Assembly: GCA_030834045.1 (NCBI GenBank)
Contig: JAURFZ010000032.1
Coordinates: forward strand, 1-12,515
Length of the DNA: 12,515 nucleotides
Source of the DNA: Burkholderiales bacterium
Lineage (GTDB): Bacteria; Pseudomonadota; Gammaproteobacteria; Burkholderiales; Burkholderiaceae_A
Direction: 5' to 3'
Shown here: piece after piece, positions 6,477-12,515 of the stretch
Layout of the letters: each line of letters opens with the position of its first letter
Position numbering within the stretch: position 1 is the first letter of the stretch
Translations under genes and position numbers: made by a program
The notes under the pieces: model-generated
Seen by the model: only the letters and a program-made list of their open reading frames with translations
Databases searched by the model: none
What the model was told of the DNA's origin: nothing

Positions 6477-7105
6477 CCGTCCTTGTCCTCGTCCTTGTCC
6501 TCGTCCTCGCCCACATACACTGGCTGACGATGAAGAGCTCGTGCGATGCTTGCCGCAATAACCAGCTTAAGAATGTCTCCAGGAAGAAAGGCCAGGCTTA
6601 CTGCGGCAGCCTGCTCAAGGGCCATGTTGGCGCGCCAGGCAAGCATGGGAATTCCAAGCGCGTAGATGACCAAAACGCCACCTAAAAAACTTGCCAGTGC
6701 AGCGGCAAAGAAAATTGAGAGGCCGCGACGCGGCACTCGGTACTTCTGAGCATTCGGGGCAGGCTGAGTAAGACCCAAATAAACAAGCCCCACCACAAGG
6801 GCACCCGGAATCCAGCCAAGTAAGAAGCCAACCGTTGGACCAAAAAGAACACCCAGACCCCCGCGCCCGCCTGATAAAAACGGCGCACCGAGCAGCACCA
6901 TGAACAAGAACAACAGCACCGATAAAGCTGCAAGCCGCGGCCCAAGCAGAAGCCCCGCAAGCATAACGCCTAGAGTTTGCACCGTAATGGGCACGCCCGC
7001 CAAAAAGGGCAGGTCAATACGAGGCACCAGGCCAAACAAAGCAATCAGTGCGGCAAACAAGGCCACATTCACAACATCGCGAGTGGAGGTCTTCGAACTA
7101 AGCAC
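6473..7105 (-). CDS. bioY: BioY biotin transporter, S component
   Basis: 210 residues, slightly longer than the usual 180-200. BioY is the membrane substrate-binding subunit of the energy-coupling-factor biotin importer. Hallmarks are LPFLAGVPITVQTLGVMLAG (32-51), the glycine-rich FLSGGRGGLGVLFGPTVGFLLG (76-97) and AFLPGDILKLVIA (172-184), with about six hydrophobic segments. The excess length is an acidic tail (EDEDKDEDKDG) encoded by a hexamer repeat. No bioM or bioN (ATPase, T component) is nearby; many proteobacterial BioY work with distant or no dedicated modules. The start is GTG at 7105, overlapping the upstream gene by 8 bp; the stop codon overlaps rlmH. No biotin-regulator site was recognised. 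Confidence 0.95.
   Translation of the reverse strand: MLSSKTSTRDVVNVALFAALIALFGLVPRIDLPFLAGVPITVQTLGVMLAGLLLGPRLAALSVLLFLFMVLLGAPFLSGGRGGLGVLFGPTVGFLLGWIPGALVVGLVYLGLTQPAPNAQKYRVPRRGLSIFFAAALASFLGGVLVIYALGIPMLAWRANMALEQAAAVSLAFLPGDILKLVIAASIARALHRQPVYVGEDEDKDEDKDG
6479..6508 (-). repeat. Hexamer tandem repeat encoding the acidic BioY tail
   Basis: On the plus strand the order is GTCCTT, GTCCTC, GTCCTT, GTCCTC, GTCCTC: five hexamers with one alternating base. On the coding strand this gives alternating Glu-Asp and Lys-Asp pairs just before the BioY stop. Unit gain or loss would change the tail by two residues without changing frame. Confidence 0.9.
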
Positions 7106-7505
7106 AGCTCATCACAAAACGATGCTGACACTTCTGGCAGGTGCAGTTCAGCACGCGCTCAAGGCTTTCGGTATCAAGCCGCTCGTCATCCACTAGAAGG
7201 CGACCATAGGCCTGGCAGTTTGAGCAGACGGCCTGATTAGCAAGAAGCTCTGCACGGGCAATGAGGCTTGAAAACTTAAGCCAGCAAAGGCCTGCTAGAA
7301 AAACACCAATAAGGCTTGAGGCCAAGGCCGCCAGGCGGTCAAGCGGCCATCCAGGGCCCAGGTTGAAAAACACCTCCAGCGCACTTACGCCCAAAATGAG
7401 AAGCAGAACACCAAGGGCCATAAGACCAAAGGCTCGAATAAGTTCGCCCTCGTACCAGTGACGAAAGCCATCTTCATTAATGAGATCTTTTAGAGACTTC
7501 TGCAT
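7098..7505 (-). CDS. Two-TM membrane protein with C-terminal zinc ribbon, unknown function
   Basis: 135 residues from the ATG at 7505; a TTG at 7520 would add five residues. I do not recognise a named family. The soluble N-terminus (MQKSLKDLINEDGFRHWYEG) is followed by two hydrophobic segments at about 24-48 and 57-78. A cytosolic or periplasmic tail then carries CSNC (94-97) and CTCQKC (121-126), spaced like a four-cysteine zinc ribbon, with a further Cys near the end. No strong Shine-Dalgarno was seen. Its stop codon overlaps the bioY GTG by 8 bp, so it is the first gene of a three-gene, translationally coupled unit with bioY and rlmH. A metal-binding or redox-sensing role is only suggested by the cysteines. 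Confidence 0.75.
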   Translation of the reverse strand: MQKSLKDLINEDGFRHWYEGELIRAFGLMALGVLLLILGVSALEVFFNLGPGWPLDRLAALASSLIGVFLAGLCWLKFSSLIARAELLANQAVCSNCQAYGRLLVDDERLDTESLERVLNCTCQKCQHRFVMSCA

Positions 7506-7549
7506 TGCAACATGCAACAAAACGCATAAAGGGGAACAATAGGCGTCAT

Positions 7550-7559
7550 TAAGCGCTTA
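7550..7559. promoter_or_regulatory. Palindrome in the divergent promoter region
   Basis: TAAGCGCTTA is a perfect 10-bp palindrome in the 172-bp gap between the divergent bioY-rlmH operon and the MBL-hydrolase operon. It could be a shared operator, but ten bases can arise by chance. Promoters for both directions must lie in this gap, though no consensus -35/-10 pair stands out. AGGGGAG near 7661 is the RBS of the plus-strand gene. Confidence 0.3.
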
Positions 7560-7677
7560 GGCTCTTGGGTAGCCCTTGGACACTGATGAAGTCTTAAAGC
7601 CATCGAAAGTGGATTGATCTAAGAGTGGTTAAGGTAAAAAGCGATACGCGGTCGATCAACAGGGGAGAAGTCAGAGT

Positions 7678-8679
7678 ATGAACAATTTGTTGGGTCTCGC
7701 AAGGCTGCCCGCTCTTGGCCTTCTTGCACTTTTCACTCTAGTGGCCATGGCACCGGTCTACGGTGCCATTGATGACCTCCCTCCCATGGAGTTGCAGCGC
7801 TTTGGCGAGCATGTCTACGTGGTGCAAGGCCAGGCCGGTCAGGCAAGCTCAGCCAATGCCGGCTTTATCTCTAATGCCGGCGCTGTGGCCACCGGCGAAG
7901 GCCTGGTTGTCTTTGACACCCTGGGCACACCGGCCCTAGGTGCAAAATTCCGAAAACTTATTGAAGAGGCCAGTGGCGAGAAGGTGAAGCTGGTCGTGGT
8001 CTCCCATTACCATGCCGACCATTTCTATGGCATTCAAAGCTTTGTAAGTCCAGATGTGCAGGTCATTGCGCATCCCATGGCCAAGAACGTATTTAACGAC
8101 CCCAACACCCAGGCGCGTCTTGAGCAACGGCGTAACGACCTCTTTCCCTGGGTGAACGAGGAGACCCGTCTTGTTCTTGCCCCACGAAAGGCCAAGGTAA
8201 CTGCCAGACAAAACGAAAGCTTTAGGCTTGGCCGCTACACCTTCACGCTTATTGACGGGCTTGGTGCCCATGCACCCGACGACCTGATGATGCGAGTGGA
8301 AGAGCTTGGGCTGGTCTTTGCCGGCGACTTATTTTTCACAGGCCGTGTGCCCTTCGTGGGCAGCGCTCATCCTGGCCTCTGGCTTAAGGCTTTGAATCGT
8401 ATGGCCGAGAAACCCCCTAAGGTAGCTATTCCGGGCCACGGAAAAATTTCCACTGAACCCCAAACCGATCTTGAGCTCACGCGCCGTTACCTTGACCACT
8501 TATGGAAAGTCATGACCGAGTCTGTGGCCAACCTTCAGAGTTTTGACGAGGCCTACGCGGGCGCAGACTGGTCGGGTTTTAAAAAGCTGCCTGCCTTTGA
8601 TGCTGCGAATCGGCTCAATGCCTATGGCGCTTTTCTGCATGCCGAACGTGAGGCACTTGCCAAAGAGAAATCTCAATGA
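7678..8679 (+). CDS. Exported metallo-beta-lactamase-fold hydrolase
   Basis: 333 residues. A signal peptide with hydrophobic core at about 10-24 and an AxA-like site (VYGA, near 27-30) points to the periplasm. The mature protein has the MBL metal motif HYHADH (110-115), His198 in GAHAPDD, the Asp of AGDLFF (217) and His254 in PGHG, so both zinc sites look complete. General layout (FGEHVYVVQGQ strand, GLVVFDTLGTPALGAKF, HYHADHFYG) resembles SoxH and the quinoprotein-relay zinc metallohydrolases rather than true beta-lactamases or glyoxalase II, though no Sox or PQQ gene is near. The substrate is unknown. RBS AGGGGAG lies about 10 bases before the ATG. Its stop codon overlaps the next start as ATGA, so it is coupled with the DUF2189 membrane protein. 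Confidence 0.88.
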   Translation: MNNLLGLARLPALGLLALFTLVAMAPVYGAIDDLPPMELQRFGEHVYVVQGQAGQASSANAGFISNAGAVATGEGLVVFDTLGTPALGAKFRKLIEEASGEKVKLVVVSHYHADHFYGIQSFVSPDVQVIAHPMAKNVFNDPNTQARLEQRRNDLFPWVNEETRLVLAPRKAKVTARQNESFRLGRYTFTLIDGLGAHAPDDLMMRVEELGLVFAGDLFFTGRVPFVGSAHPGLWLKALNRMAEKPPKVAIPGHGKISTEPQTDLELTRRYLDHLWKVMTESVANLQSFDEAYAGADWSGFKKLPAFDAANRLNAYGAFLHAEREALAKEKSQ

Positions 8680-9443
8680 TTGCTGTCCACGCGAACCTGC
8701 CCATCAGTTCGGCATTCCGCTGGCTTAGGCAGGGCTGGAACGAGTTCATGTGCAGTGGCATGCGGGCCGCCTATTACGGTGCGTTTTTTGCGCTCATGGG
8801 CTATGCCATTGGTTACATTTATGGCAGTTTCTGGCAGGCCACCATGGGTGTTACGGCAGGCTTTTTCTTGATGGGTCCCTTCATCTGCTGCGGGGTCTAC
8901 GACCTCTCTCGGCAGCGCGACCGTGGCGAGTCCCAAAGCCTGGTCAAAAGCTGGTTTAGCTGGACACGAAACTGGAAATCCATTGCCTTTTTTGCAGCCA
9001 TGTTGACCTTTTTTATGGTGATCTGGGCGCGGGTGTCTGTAGTGCTCTTTGCCCTTTTTGCAAGCCATGACTACCCAAGCCTTCAGTCCATGCTTGGCCA
9101 AATTATCTCGGCACAGAACCTTGAGTTTCTGCTGGTCTGGGCGGGTGTCGGCTTGGTCTTTGCAGGCATTGTGTTTGCTATTTCGGTGGTCTCCATGCCC
9201 TTGCTGCTCGATCGAGACGCCGACACCATGATGGCGGTCTTCACTAGTGTGCGAGCCCTCTGGGCAAATCCAGGTGCCTGCCTGGTCTGGGGCCTTTGTA
9301 TTGTGGTGTTGGTTGGCGGAAGCCTGCTTGTCTTTATGCCACTGCTAATTATCACAGCGCCGTGGGTGGGTCATGCCACCTGGGCGGCTTACAGGGCCAT
9401 GGTTGGGGATGATGAGCCCGACGAGACCCCCTCGCTTGCTTAG
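8676..9443 (+). CDS. DUF2189 integral membrane protein
   Basis: 255 residues with about five hydrophobic segments (roughly 31-50, 55-75, 103-129, 150-175 and 203-227). Family marks are SSAFRWLRQGW at the start, GFFLMGPFICCGVYDLSRQ (62-80) and VSMPLLLDRDADTMMA (172-187), followed by WANPG. I place it in DUF2189, an inner-membrane family of unknown function found mostly in alpha- and betaproteobacteria. It overlaps the preceding MBL hydrolase gene by 4 bp (ATGA), suggesting coupled synthesis and perhaps a shared envelope role. The coding region ends inside a 13-bp tandem duplication. The C-terminal tail is acidic (DDEPDE). Confidence 0.85.
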   Translation: MIAVHANLPISSAFRWLRQGWNEFMCSGMRAAYYGAFFALMGYAIGYIYGSFWQATMGVTAGFFLMGPFICCGVYDLSRQRDRGESQSLVKSWFSWTRNWKSIAFFAAMLTFFMVIWARVSVVLFALFASHDYPSLQSMLGQIISAQNLEFLLVWAGVGLVFAGIVFAISVVSMPLLLDRDADTMMAVFTSVRALWANPGACLVWGLCIVVLVGGSLLVFMPLLIITAPWVGHATWAAYRAMVGDDEPDETPSLA

Positions 9444-9463
9444 GCGACAAGCTTAGGCGACAA
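9438..9463. repeat. 13-bp tandem duplication across the DUF2189 stop codon
   Basis: GCTTAGGCGACAA occurs twice head-to-tail (9438-9450 and 9451-9463) and is followed by GCTT of a third, incomplete copy. The in-frame TAG is within the first copy, so the duplication lengthens only the 3' untranslated part. No clear terminator follows in the 144-bp gap to the next gene. Confidence 0.9.
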
Positions 9464-9587
9464 GCTTGAGCGCCGATCAGGAAAGGCTCGTTCGAGGCGA
9501 TCGCTTCTAGAGCCAGTTAAAGAAAACATTAAAGAGTCTCCTGCCTTAGTCGACCTTACAGATATCAAATCTTTTGAGAGTCCAACC

Positions 9588-9920
9588 ATGGCATTTCATC
9601 GCTCTATCGCTGCTCTGGCCCTGTGCATGGGAGCTGCTAGTCTCTCAGGCTGCGCCAATACAGGAATTCAGTCCCAAACGGGTGCTGCTCTTTTCTTCCA
9701 ATCAAACGCTGAGGCGGTGACCGCTACCGGACAACCTACGGGACCTAAACGGGGAGTAAGCTGTTCGAAGAATTACCTGGGGGCAGCAACACTGGGTGAT
9801 GCCTCCATTGAAGCTGCCAAACAAAGCGCAAACATTTCAACCGTCACAACGGTCGATCGTTACTACCATCGCATTCTTGGCTTCTACGGGCAGCTCTGCA
9901 CGGTCGTCACTGGGCATTAG
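9588..9920 (+). CDS. TRL-like family lipoprotein
   Basis: 110 residues. The N-terminus is a lipoprotein signal peptide with lipobox LSGC (19-22), so Cys22 is probably acylated and the protein membrane anchored; position 23 is Ala, giving no inner-membrane retention signal. The mature part shows the TRL-domain pattern: GVSCSKNYLGAATLGDASIEAAKQSANISTVTTVD (57-91), where the Cys, the GDASI motif and the terminal VD are the conserved parts. The family name comes from a tRNA-associated locus; its function is unknown and no tRNA is visible here. It stands alone between the DUF2189 gene and the CMD cluster. GAGAG close to the ATG is a fair RBS. Confidence 0.82.
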   Translation: MAFHRSIAALALCMGAASLSGCANTGIQSQTGAALFFQSNAEAVTATGQPTGPKRGVSCSKNYLGAATLGDASIEAAKQSANISTVTTVDRYYHRILGFYGQLCTVVTGH

Positions 9921-9965
9921 AGTTTCTTCTCTCTGAAACTCCAGGGTATCGCAAGGCCCTGGAGT
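9920..9965 (+). terminator. Two overlapping hairpins after the lipoprotein gene
   Basis: Hairpin one pairs GAGTTTC (9920-9926) with GAAACTC (9935-9941). Hairpin two pairs ACTCCAGGG (9938-9946) with CCCTGGAGT (9957-9965). They share 9938-9941, so both cannot form fully at once. No T-tract follows, so this may be a processing or Rho-blocking element rather than a classical terminator. Confidence 0.5.
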
Positions 9966-9984
9966 GGATATTGGTGTACCCAAA

Positions 9985-10013
9985 TGAGCAGTTGCTCAAT
10001 ATGGATTTATAGT
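9985..10013 (+). promoter_or_regulatory. Candidate operator/promoter of the CMD-YCII-deacetylase operon
   Basis: TGAGCA (9985-9990) and TGCTCA (9993-9998) form a perfect inverted repeat with a 2-bp spacer. A -10-like TATAGT lies at 10008-10013. With 17-bp spacing the -35 hexamer would fall on the palindrome's left arm, the usual place for a repressor or activator to act. No regulator gene is visible in the window. Confidence 0.4.
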
Positions 10014-10015
10014 AG

Positions 10016-10038
10016 AGGTTGATATTTATTCTCAACCT
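10016..10038 (+). repeat. Inverted repeat in the leader of the CMD-family gene
   Basis: AGGTTGA (10016-10022) pairs with TCAACCT (10032-10038) around a 9-base AT-rich loop, ending 17 bp before the ATG at 10056. It could be a second operator or a leader hairpin. Confidence 0.4.
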
Positions 10039-10055
10039 TAAAAATACACGTCCCC

Positions 10056-10586
10056 ATGCCAGTGCTTGAACCTCTTGCTGAAGACATTACTGAACCCTCA
10101 GACCTTGTAACCGCCATAAGAAAGCGGCGCGGGGGCAGGCTTCTCAAACTTGACCGAATGCTATTGCACAGCCCCGCTTTTGCTGAGGGTTGGAACAGTC
10201 ACCTTGCGAAGGTTAGGCAGTCCTTAAAGCTCGACGCGCAACTTCGCGAGCTTGCAATCTGTGCCGTAGCAATAGTTAATCGAGCTCCATATGAACTCGA
10301 ACAGCACCTTCCTTTCTATCGAGCCGCAGGCGGCACAAATGAAAAGTGCGAGGCTCTTCATGTGCTCGGTAGTAATAACAAGGTCCCCGAGGTGTTTGGC
10401 GCGCTTGAGCGTGACGTCATAGAAATCGCGCTACAAATGACCCAGTCGATTGAAGTTGAGTCAGACCTAAAGGCCAGGCTTCTCAAAGTGCTCGAGGCAC
10501 AACAACTCGTTGAACTCGTGGGCGTCATATCCACCTACAACATGGTGTCAAGGTTTTTGGTGGCCCTTGACCTGCATGCCGAATAA
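10056..10586 (+). CDS. Carboxymuconolactone decarboxylase (CMD/AhpD)-family protein
   Basis: 176 residues, all-helical. The CMD core is seen as LRELAICAVAIVNRAPYELEQHLPFYRAAGG (63-93): Arg64-Glu65 opens the helix and Glu80 and His84 match the conserved E...H pair. The CxxC of the AhpD peroxidase subfamily is absent (AIVNRAPYE), so thiol peroxidase activity is unlikely and a decarboxylase-like or other role is more probable. N-terminal residues 26-50 (GGRLLKLDRMLLHSPAFAEGW) fit the related uncharacterised CMD proteins, supporting this start although no Shine-Dalgarno precedes the ATG. It is the first gene of a tight plus-strand set with the YCII and deacetylase-like genes. Confidence 0.82.
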   Translation: MPVLEPLAEDITEPSDLVTAIRKRRGGRLLKLDRMLLHSPAFAEGWNSHLAKVRQSLKLDAQLRELAICAVAIVNRAPYELEQHLPFYRAAGGTNEKCEALHVLGSNNKVPEVFGALERDVIEIALQMTQSIEVESDLKARLLKVLEAQQLVELVGVISTYNMVSRFLVALDLHAE

Positions 10587-10614
10587 AGCAGTCTGCTTTT
10601 AAGGAGAGTCACTT

Positions 10615-10923
10615 ATGCTTTGCGCCTGCGTTCTTATCGACAAGCCCGGTTCTGCGAGCCTACGTCAAGAACATCGCCCTGCTCATAAGCTCTATCTAGG
10701 TCAGGTTGCCGATCGAATTGCATTTGCCGGGCCACTCCACGAAGACGACGGCATCACCATGATCGGCAGCCTTCTTGTCATCGATTTTGACTCCGTGCCT
10801 CACGCAAGAAAATGGCTCGATAGCGAGCCCTTTACGAGGGCTGGACTCTATCAGCGAGCAGAGGTCTTCCCCTTCTCTAACTTATGGCCCCAAAAGGCGG
10901 GCTTTCCGCAGGAGACAAAATGA
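10615..10923 (+). CDS. YCII-family protein
   Basis: 102 residues, a typical size for this dimeric alpha-beta (ferredoxin-like) family. Features are VLIDKPGSASLRQEHRPAHKLYL (6-28) with the putative active-site His24, AGPLHEDDG (38-46) with candidate catalytic Asp, MIGSLLVIDFDS (49-60) and SEPFTRAGLYQ (70-80). The reaction is unknown; related folds act as lactone or muconolactone isomerases and dehydrochlorinases. AAGGAGAG near 10600 is a strong RBS. It begins 28 bp after the CMD-family gene and its TGA overlaps the ATG of the deacetylase-like gene, so all three are probably one operon and the product may act on a small intermediate of the same pathway. Confidence 0.87.
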   Translation: MLCACVLIDKPGSASLRQEHRPAHKLYLGQVADRIAFAGPLHEDDGITMIGSLLVIDFDSVPHARKWLDSEPFTRAGLYQRAEVFPFSNLWPQKAGFPQETK

Positions 10924-11798
10924 ATCAAAAGCGTTCCCTTTTAAGTGATCGTGCACCGTTTAGCCCCATAGCGGGTCGGCCATCACTCAAGCTTGCTAGC
11001 GGCAAAAAACTTGCTGTCTGGGTGATTGTTAATGTTGAGCACTGGACAATCGCGAACGCCATGCCTCGCACTGTTCTGCCTCCTCCCATGGGGCAGCCAT
11101 TAATGCCCGATCTTGCAAACTGGGCATGGCACGAGTACGGAATGCGTGTTGGGTTCTGGCGTATCTTTGACGCCCTGAAGCAAAGGGGTATCAGGCCGAC
11201 CATGGCGATCAATGGAATTGTCTGCTCAAGCTATCCAGCCATTGCTGAAGCGGCACTTAAAGAGAACTGGGAATTCATGGGGCACGGGTTCGTGCAAGGC
11301 CCCATGCATCGCCTTGAGGATCAGTACAGAGAGATTGAAAAAACTGTTCAGGCGATAAAGTCGGTAACGGGCAGAGGACCTGTGGGGTGGGAGAGCCCAG
11401 GACTAACAGAAACAGACTCCACACTGGACTACCTGTCTGCCAACGGCATTCGTTATGTTGCCGACTGGGTCATTGATGACCAACCATGTTGGCTTGACGC
11501 TCATCCTGAGAAGATAGTGTCCGTGCCGTATACCGTAGAACTTAACGATATTCCTGTTTTCGCACTTCAGAATCACCGGTCAGACGAGTTTTACCAACGT
11601 GGGTTGTTGCAGTTAGAGCGAATGATTCAAGACAGTCAGGAGTCCGCCAGAGTCATGGCAATAAGTGTGCATCCCTATTTAACAGGTGTGCCGCACCGAA
11701 TTGCTGGATTCGAAAAACTTTTGGATTGCGTTTTAAAAGAAGCCGATGTTCAGGTGATGACAGGCGAAGATATATACAGATGGTTTGTTGCCCAGTAG
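10920..11798 (+). CDS. Polysaccharide-deacetylase-superfamily hydrolase, cyclic imide hydrolase / PuuE-like
   Basis: 292 residues from the ATG at 10920, which overlaps the YCII stop codon (ATGA) and has AGGAG 6 bases upstream; the frame is open earlier, but that part lies within the YCII gene. The NodB-like fold is seen as VWVIVNVEHW (33-42; Glu40 in the metal/acid position), WEFMGHG (117-123; His122), GPVGWESPG (153-161), GIRYVADWVIDDQP (176-189) and AISVHPYLTGVPHR (247-260; His251). There is no signal peptide, so it is cytosolic and unlikely to act on cell wall. The pattern matches the PuuE allantoinase and cyclic imide hydrolase branch, which opens cyclic amide rings. As I recall, the Pseudomonas putida imidase has nearly the same length. 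The substrate is inferred, not proven. Confidence 0.8.
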   Translation: MNQKRSLLSDRAPFSPIAGRPSLKLASGKKLAVWVIVNVEHWTIANAMPRTVLPPPMGQPLMPDLANWAWHEYGMRVGFWRIFDALKQRGIRPTMAINGIVCSSYPAIAEAALKENWEFMGHGFVQGPMHRLEDQYREIEKTVQAIKSVTGRGPVGWESPGLTETDSTLDYLSANGIRYVADWVIDDQPCWLDAHPEKIVSVPYTVELNDIPVFALQNHRSDEFYQRGLLQLERMIQDSQESARVMAISVHPYLTGVPHRIAGFEKLLDCVLKEADVQVMTGEDIYRWFVAQ

Positions 11799-11818
11799 GG
11801 AGGGGCTTAAGCCCCTCC
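11799..11818. terminator. 20-bp palindrome between convergent genes (bidirectional hairpin)
   Basis: GGAGGGGC at 11799-11806 and GCCCCTCC at 11811-11818 flank TTAA, giving a perfect palindrome starting at the base after the deacetylase-like stop codon and 4 bp from the stop codon of the facing monooxygenase gene. There is no T-tract on either side, but the GC stem and position fit a shared transcription end. Confidence 0.65.
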
Positions 11819-11822
11819 AACC

Positions 11823-12515
11823 CTAGGCAGCTACGGCCACTGGAGCTAGCTTCTTTTCCTTTGCAATCGCGGCGTTGACTCTGGGCATAACCTGCTCTGC
11901 CATGAGTTGCATGGACTTTCTGCCTAAAGCAGGGTCTTGCCAGTCATGGCAGGGGTAGAGCAGAGTTCCAAAATCACCCACCTTCTCACGAAACGCAAGA
12001 ATCTGATCGACAACATCGTTAACAGTTCCTGCAAAGACCAACTCCTTTGTCATTCGCTCAGGGGTTATGTTTTCGTCGGGCTCATTTTGGTCAAGTTTAA
12101 ATAAATTTGATCGGCCACCGCCGACAAGCTTTCGGGTAAGTTGCTTGAAGTAGAAGTGATACGGCCCCTCCGAAGAATGCCCGTAGCGTTTCGCTAGCTT
12201 GTCGTCATTTTCAGTCACAAATATGCTTCTTGCTACGCGCCAGTTTGCAGAATCGGCAGGCCGGCCACCGAGCTTGCAACCCTCCTCGTAGCTCGGCCAA
12301 TGTGACTTCACCCATTCAGGCAGGAGGAAGTTTGCGGAAATAGGTTCCCAGCCCCTCGCAGCAGCGCTTGTCACCCCCTTTGAAAACGGCGCAACAGCGG
12401 TAACCACAATGAGAGGATGGGGCCTCTGGTAGGGCTTTAGAATAAATCCCTGACCAATTTCAGGAATCATGGTTCGTTCGGTTGTTACGTTGAAATACTT
12501 GCCTTTAATCTTGTA
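11823..12515 (-). CDS. LLM-class flavin-dependent monooxygenase (5' end beyond window)
   Basis: 230 residues of the C-terminal part; the frame is open to the window edge, so the ATG at 12470 is internal (YKIKGKYFNVTTERTM precedes it). Luciferase-like enzymes use reduced flavin and oxygen to hydroxylate or cleave substrates. Typical parts are the GKYFNV substrate-side strand, ILKPYQRPHPLIVVTAVAP followed by AAARGWEPISANFL (the TIM-barrel section near FMN), the TENDDKLAKRYG helix, and VFAGTVNDVVDQILAFREKVGDFGTLL near the end. It resembles the limonene-monooxygenase-like/alkanal-type group more than F420 or Rut enzymes. It faces the CMD-YCII-deacetylase operon across a shared hairpin, and the same-pathway idea rests on this proximity. 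Confidence 0.87.
   Translation of the reverse strand, partial: YKIKGKYFNVTTERTMIPEIGQGFILKPYQRPHPLIVVTAVAPFSKGVTSAAARGWEPISANFLLPEWVKSHWPSYEEGCKLGGRPADSANWRVARSIFVTENDDKLAKRYGHSSEGPYHFYFKQLTRKLVGGGRSNLFKLDQNEPDENITPERMTKELVFAGTVNDVVDQILAFREKVGDFGTLLYPCHDWQDPALGRKSMQLMAEQVMPRVNAAIAKEKKLAPVAVAA

Noticed and set aside
8673..9101. Minus-strand 142-codon frame
   Set aside because: Antisense to the DUF2189 gene, whose start is fixed by the ATGA overlap; composition is that of a shadow frame.
1..12515. CRISPR array, tRNA, rRNA or insertion sequence
   Set aside because: No regularly spaced repeats, no cloverleaf or rRNA motifs and no transposase with terminal inverted repeats were seen.

Overview
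The window looks like chromosome of a betaproteobacterium, most likely Burkholderiales, of moderate GC. Pointers are an OmpC/Porin_4-type trimeric porin with a C-terminal Phe, an E. coli-type purB divergent from a YibF-like glutathione S-transferase, a TRL-like lipoprotein and a DUF2189 membrane protein. The assignment is inferred from family distribution; no rRNA or tRNA gene was recognised.

Left part (1-3280): a glutathione S-transferase running off the left edge (minus), divergent from purB (plus). Next comes a porin gene whose reading frame breaks at a run of seven G residues. Restoring one G gives a full-length porin of 328 residues with signal peptide and C-terminal Phe, followed by a strong terminator. 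This is either a phase-variable switch caught OFF, a young pseudogene or a base-calling error, and it is the most interesting signal in the window.

Middle part (3281-6005): an accessory block. It holds a lone tyrosine recombinase, a heavily eroded AAA_14/DUF4143 ATPase pseudogene convergent with it (1 bp between stop codons), and a Phd/YefM-PIN toxin-antitoxin pair preceded by an inverted-repeat array. The toxin stop codon directly abuts the stop codon of convergent rlmH.

Right-centre (6006-9920): a minus-strand overlapping operon (two-TM zinc-ribbon protein, bioY, rlmH), divergent from a plus-strand translationally coupled pair (secreted metallo-beta-lactamase-fold hydrolase and a DUF2189 membrane protein), then a TRL-like lipoprotein.

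Right part (9921-12515): a small catabolic-looking cluster: carboxymuconolactone decarboxylase-family protein, YCII-family protein and a polysaccharide-deacetylase-superfamily hydrolase resembling cyclic imide hydrolase or PuuE allantoinase. They run convergently toward a luciferase-like flavin monooxygenase that leaves the right edge. A 20-bp palindrome separates the two sides. The combination suggests breakdown of a cyclic imide, ureide or similar ring compound, but the substrate cannot be read from the sequence.
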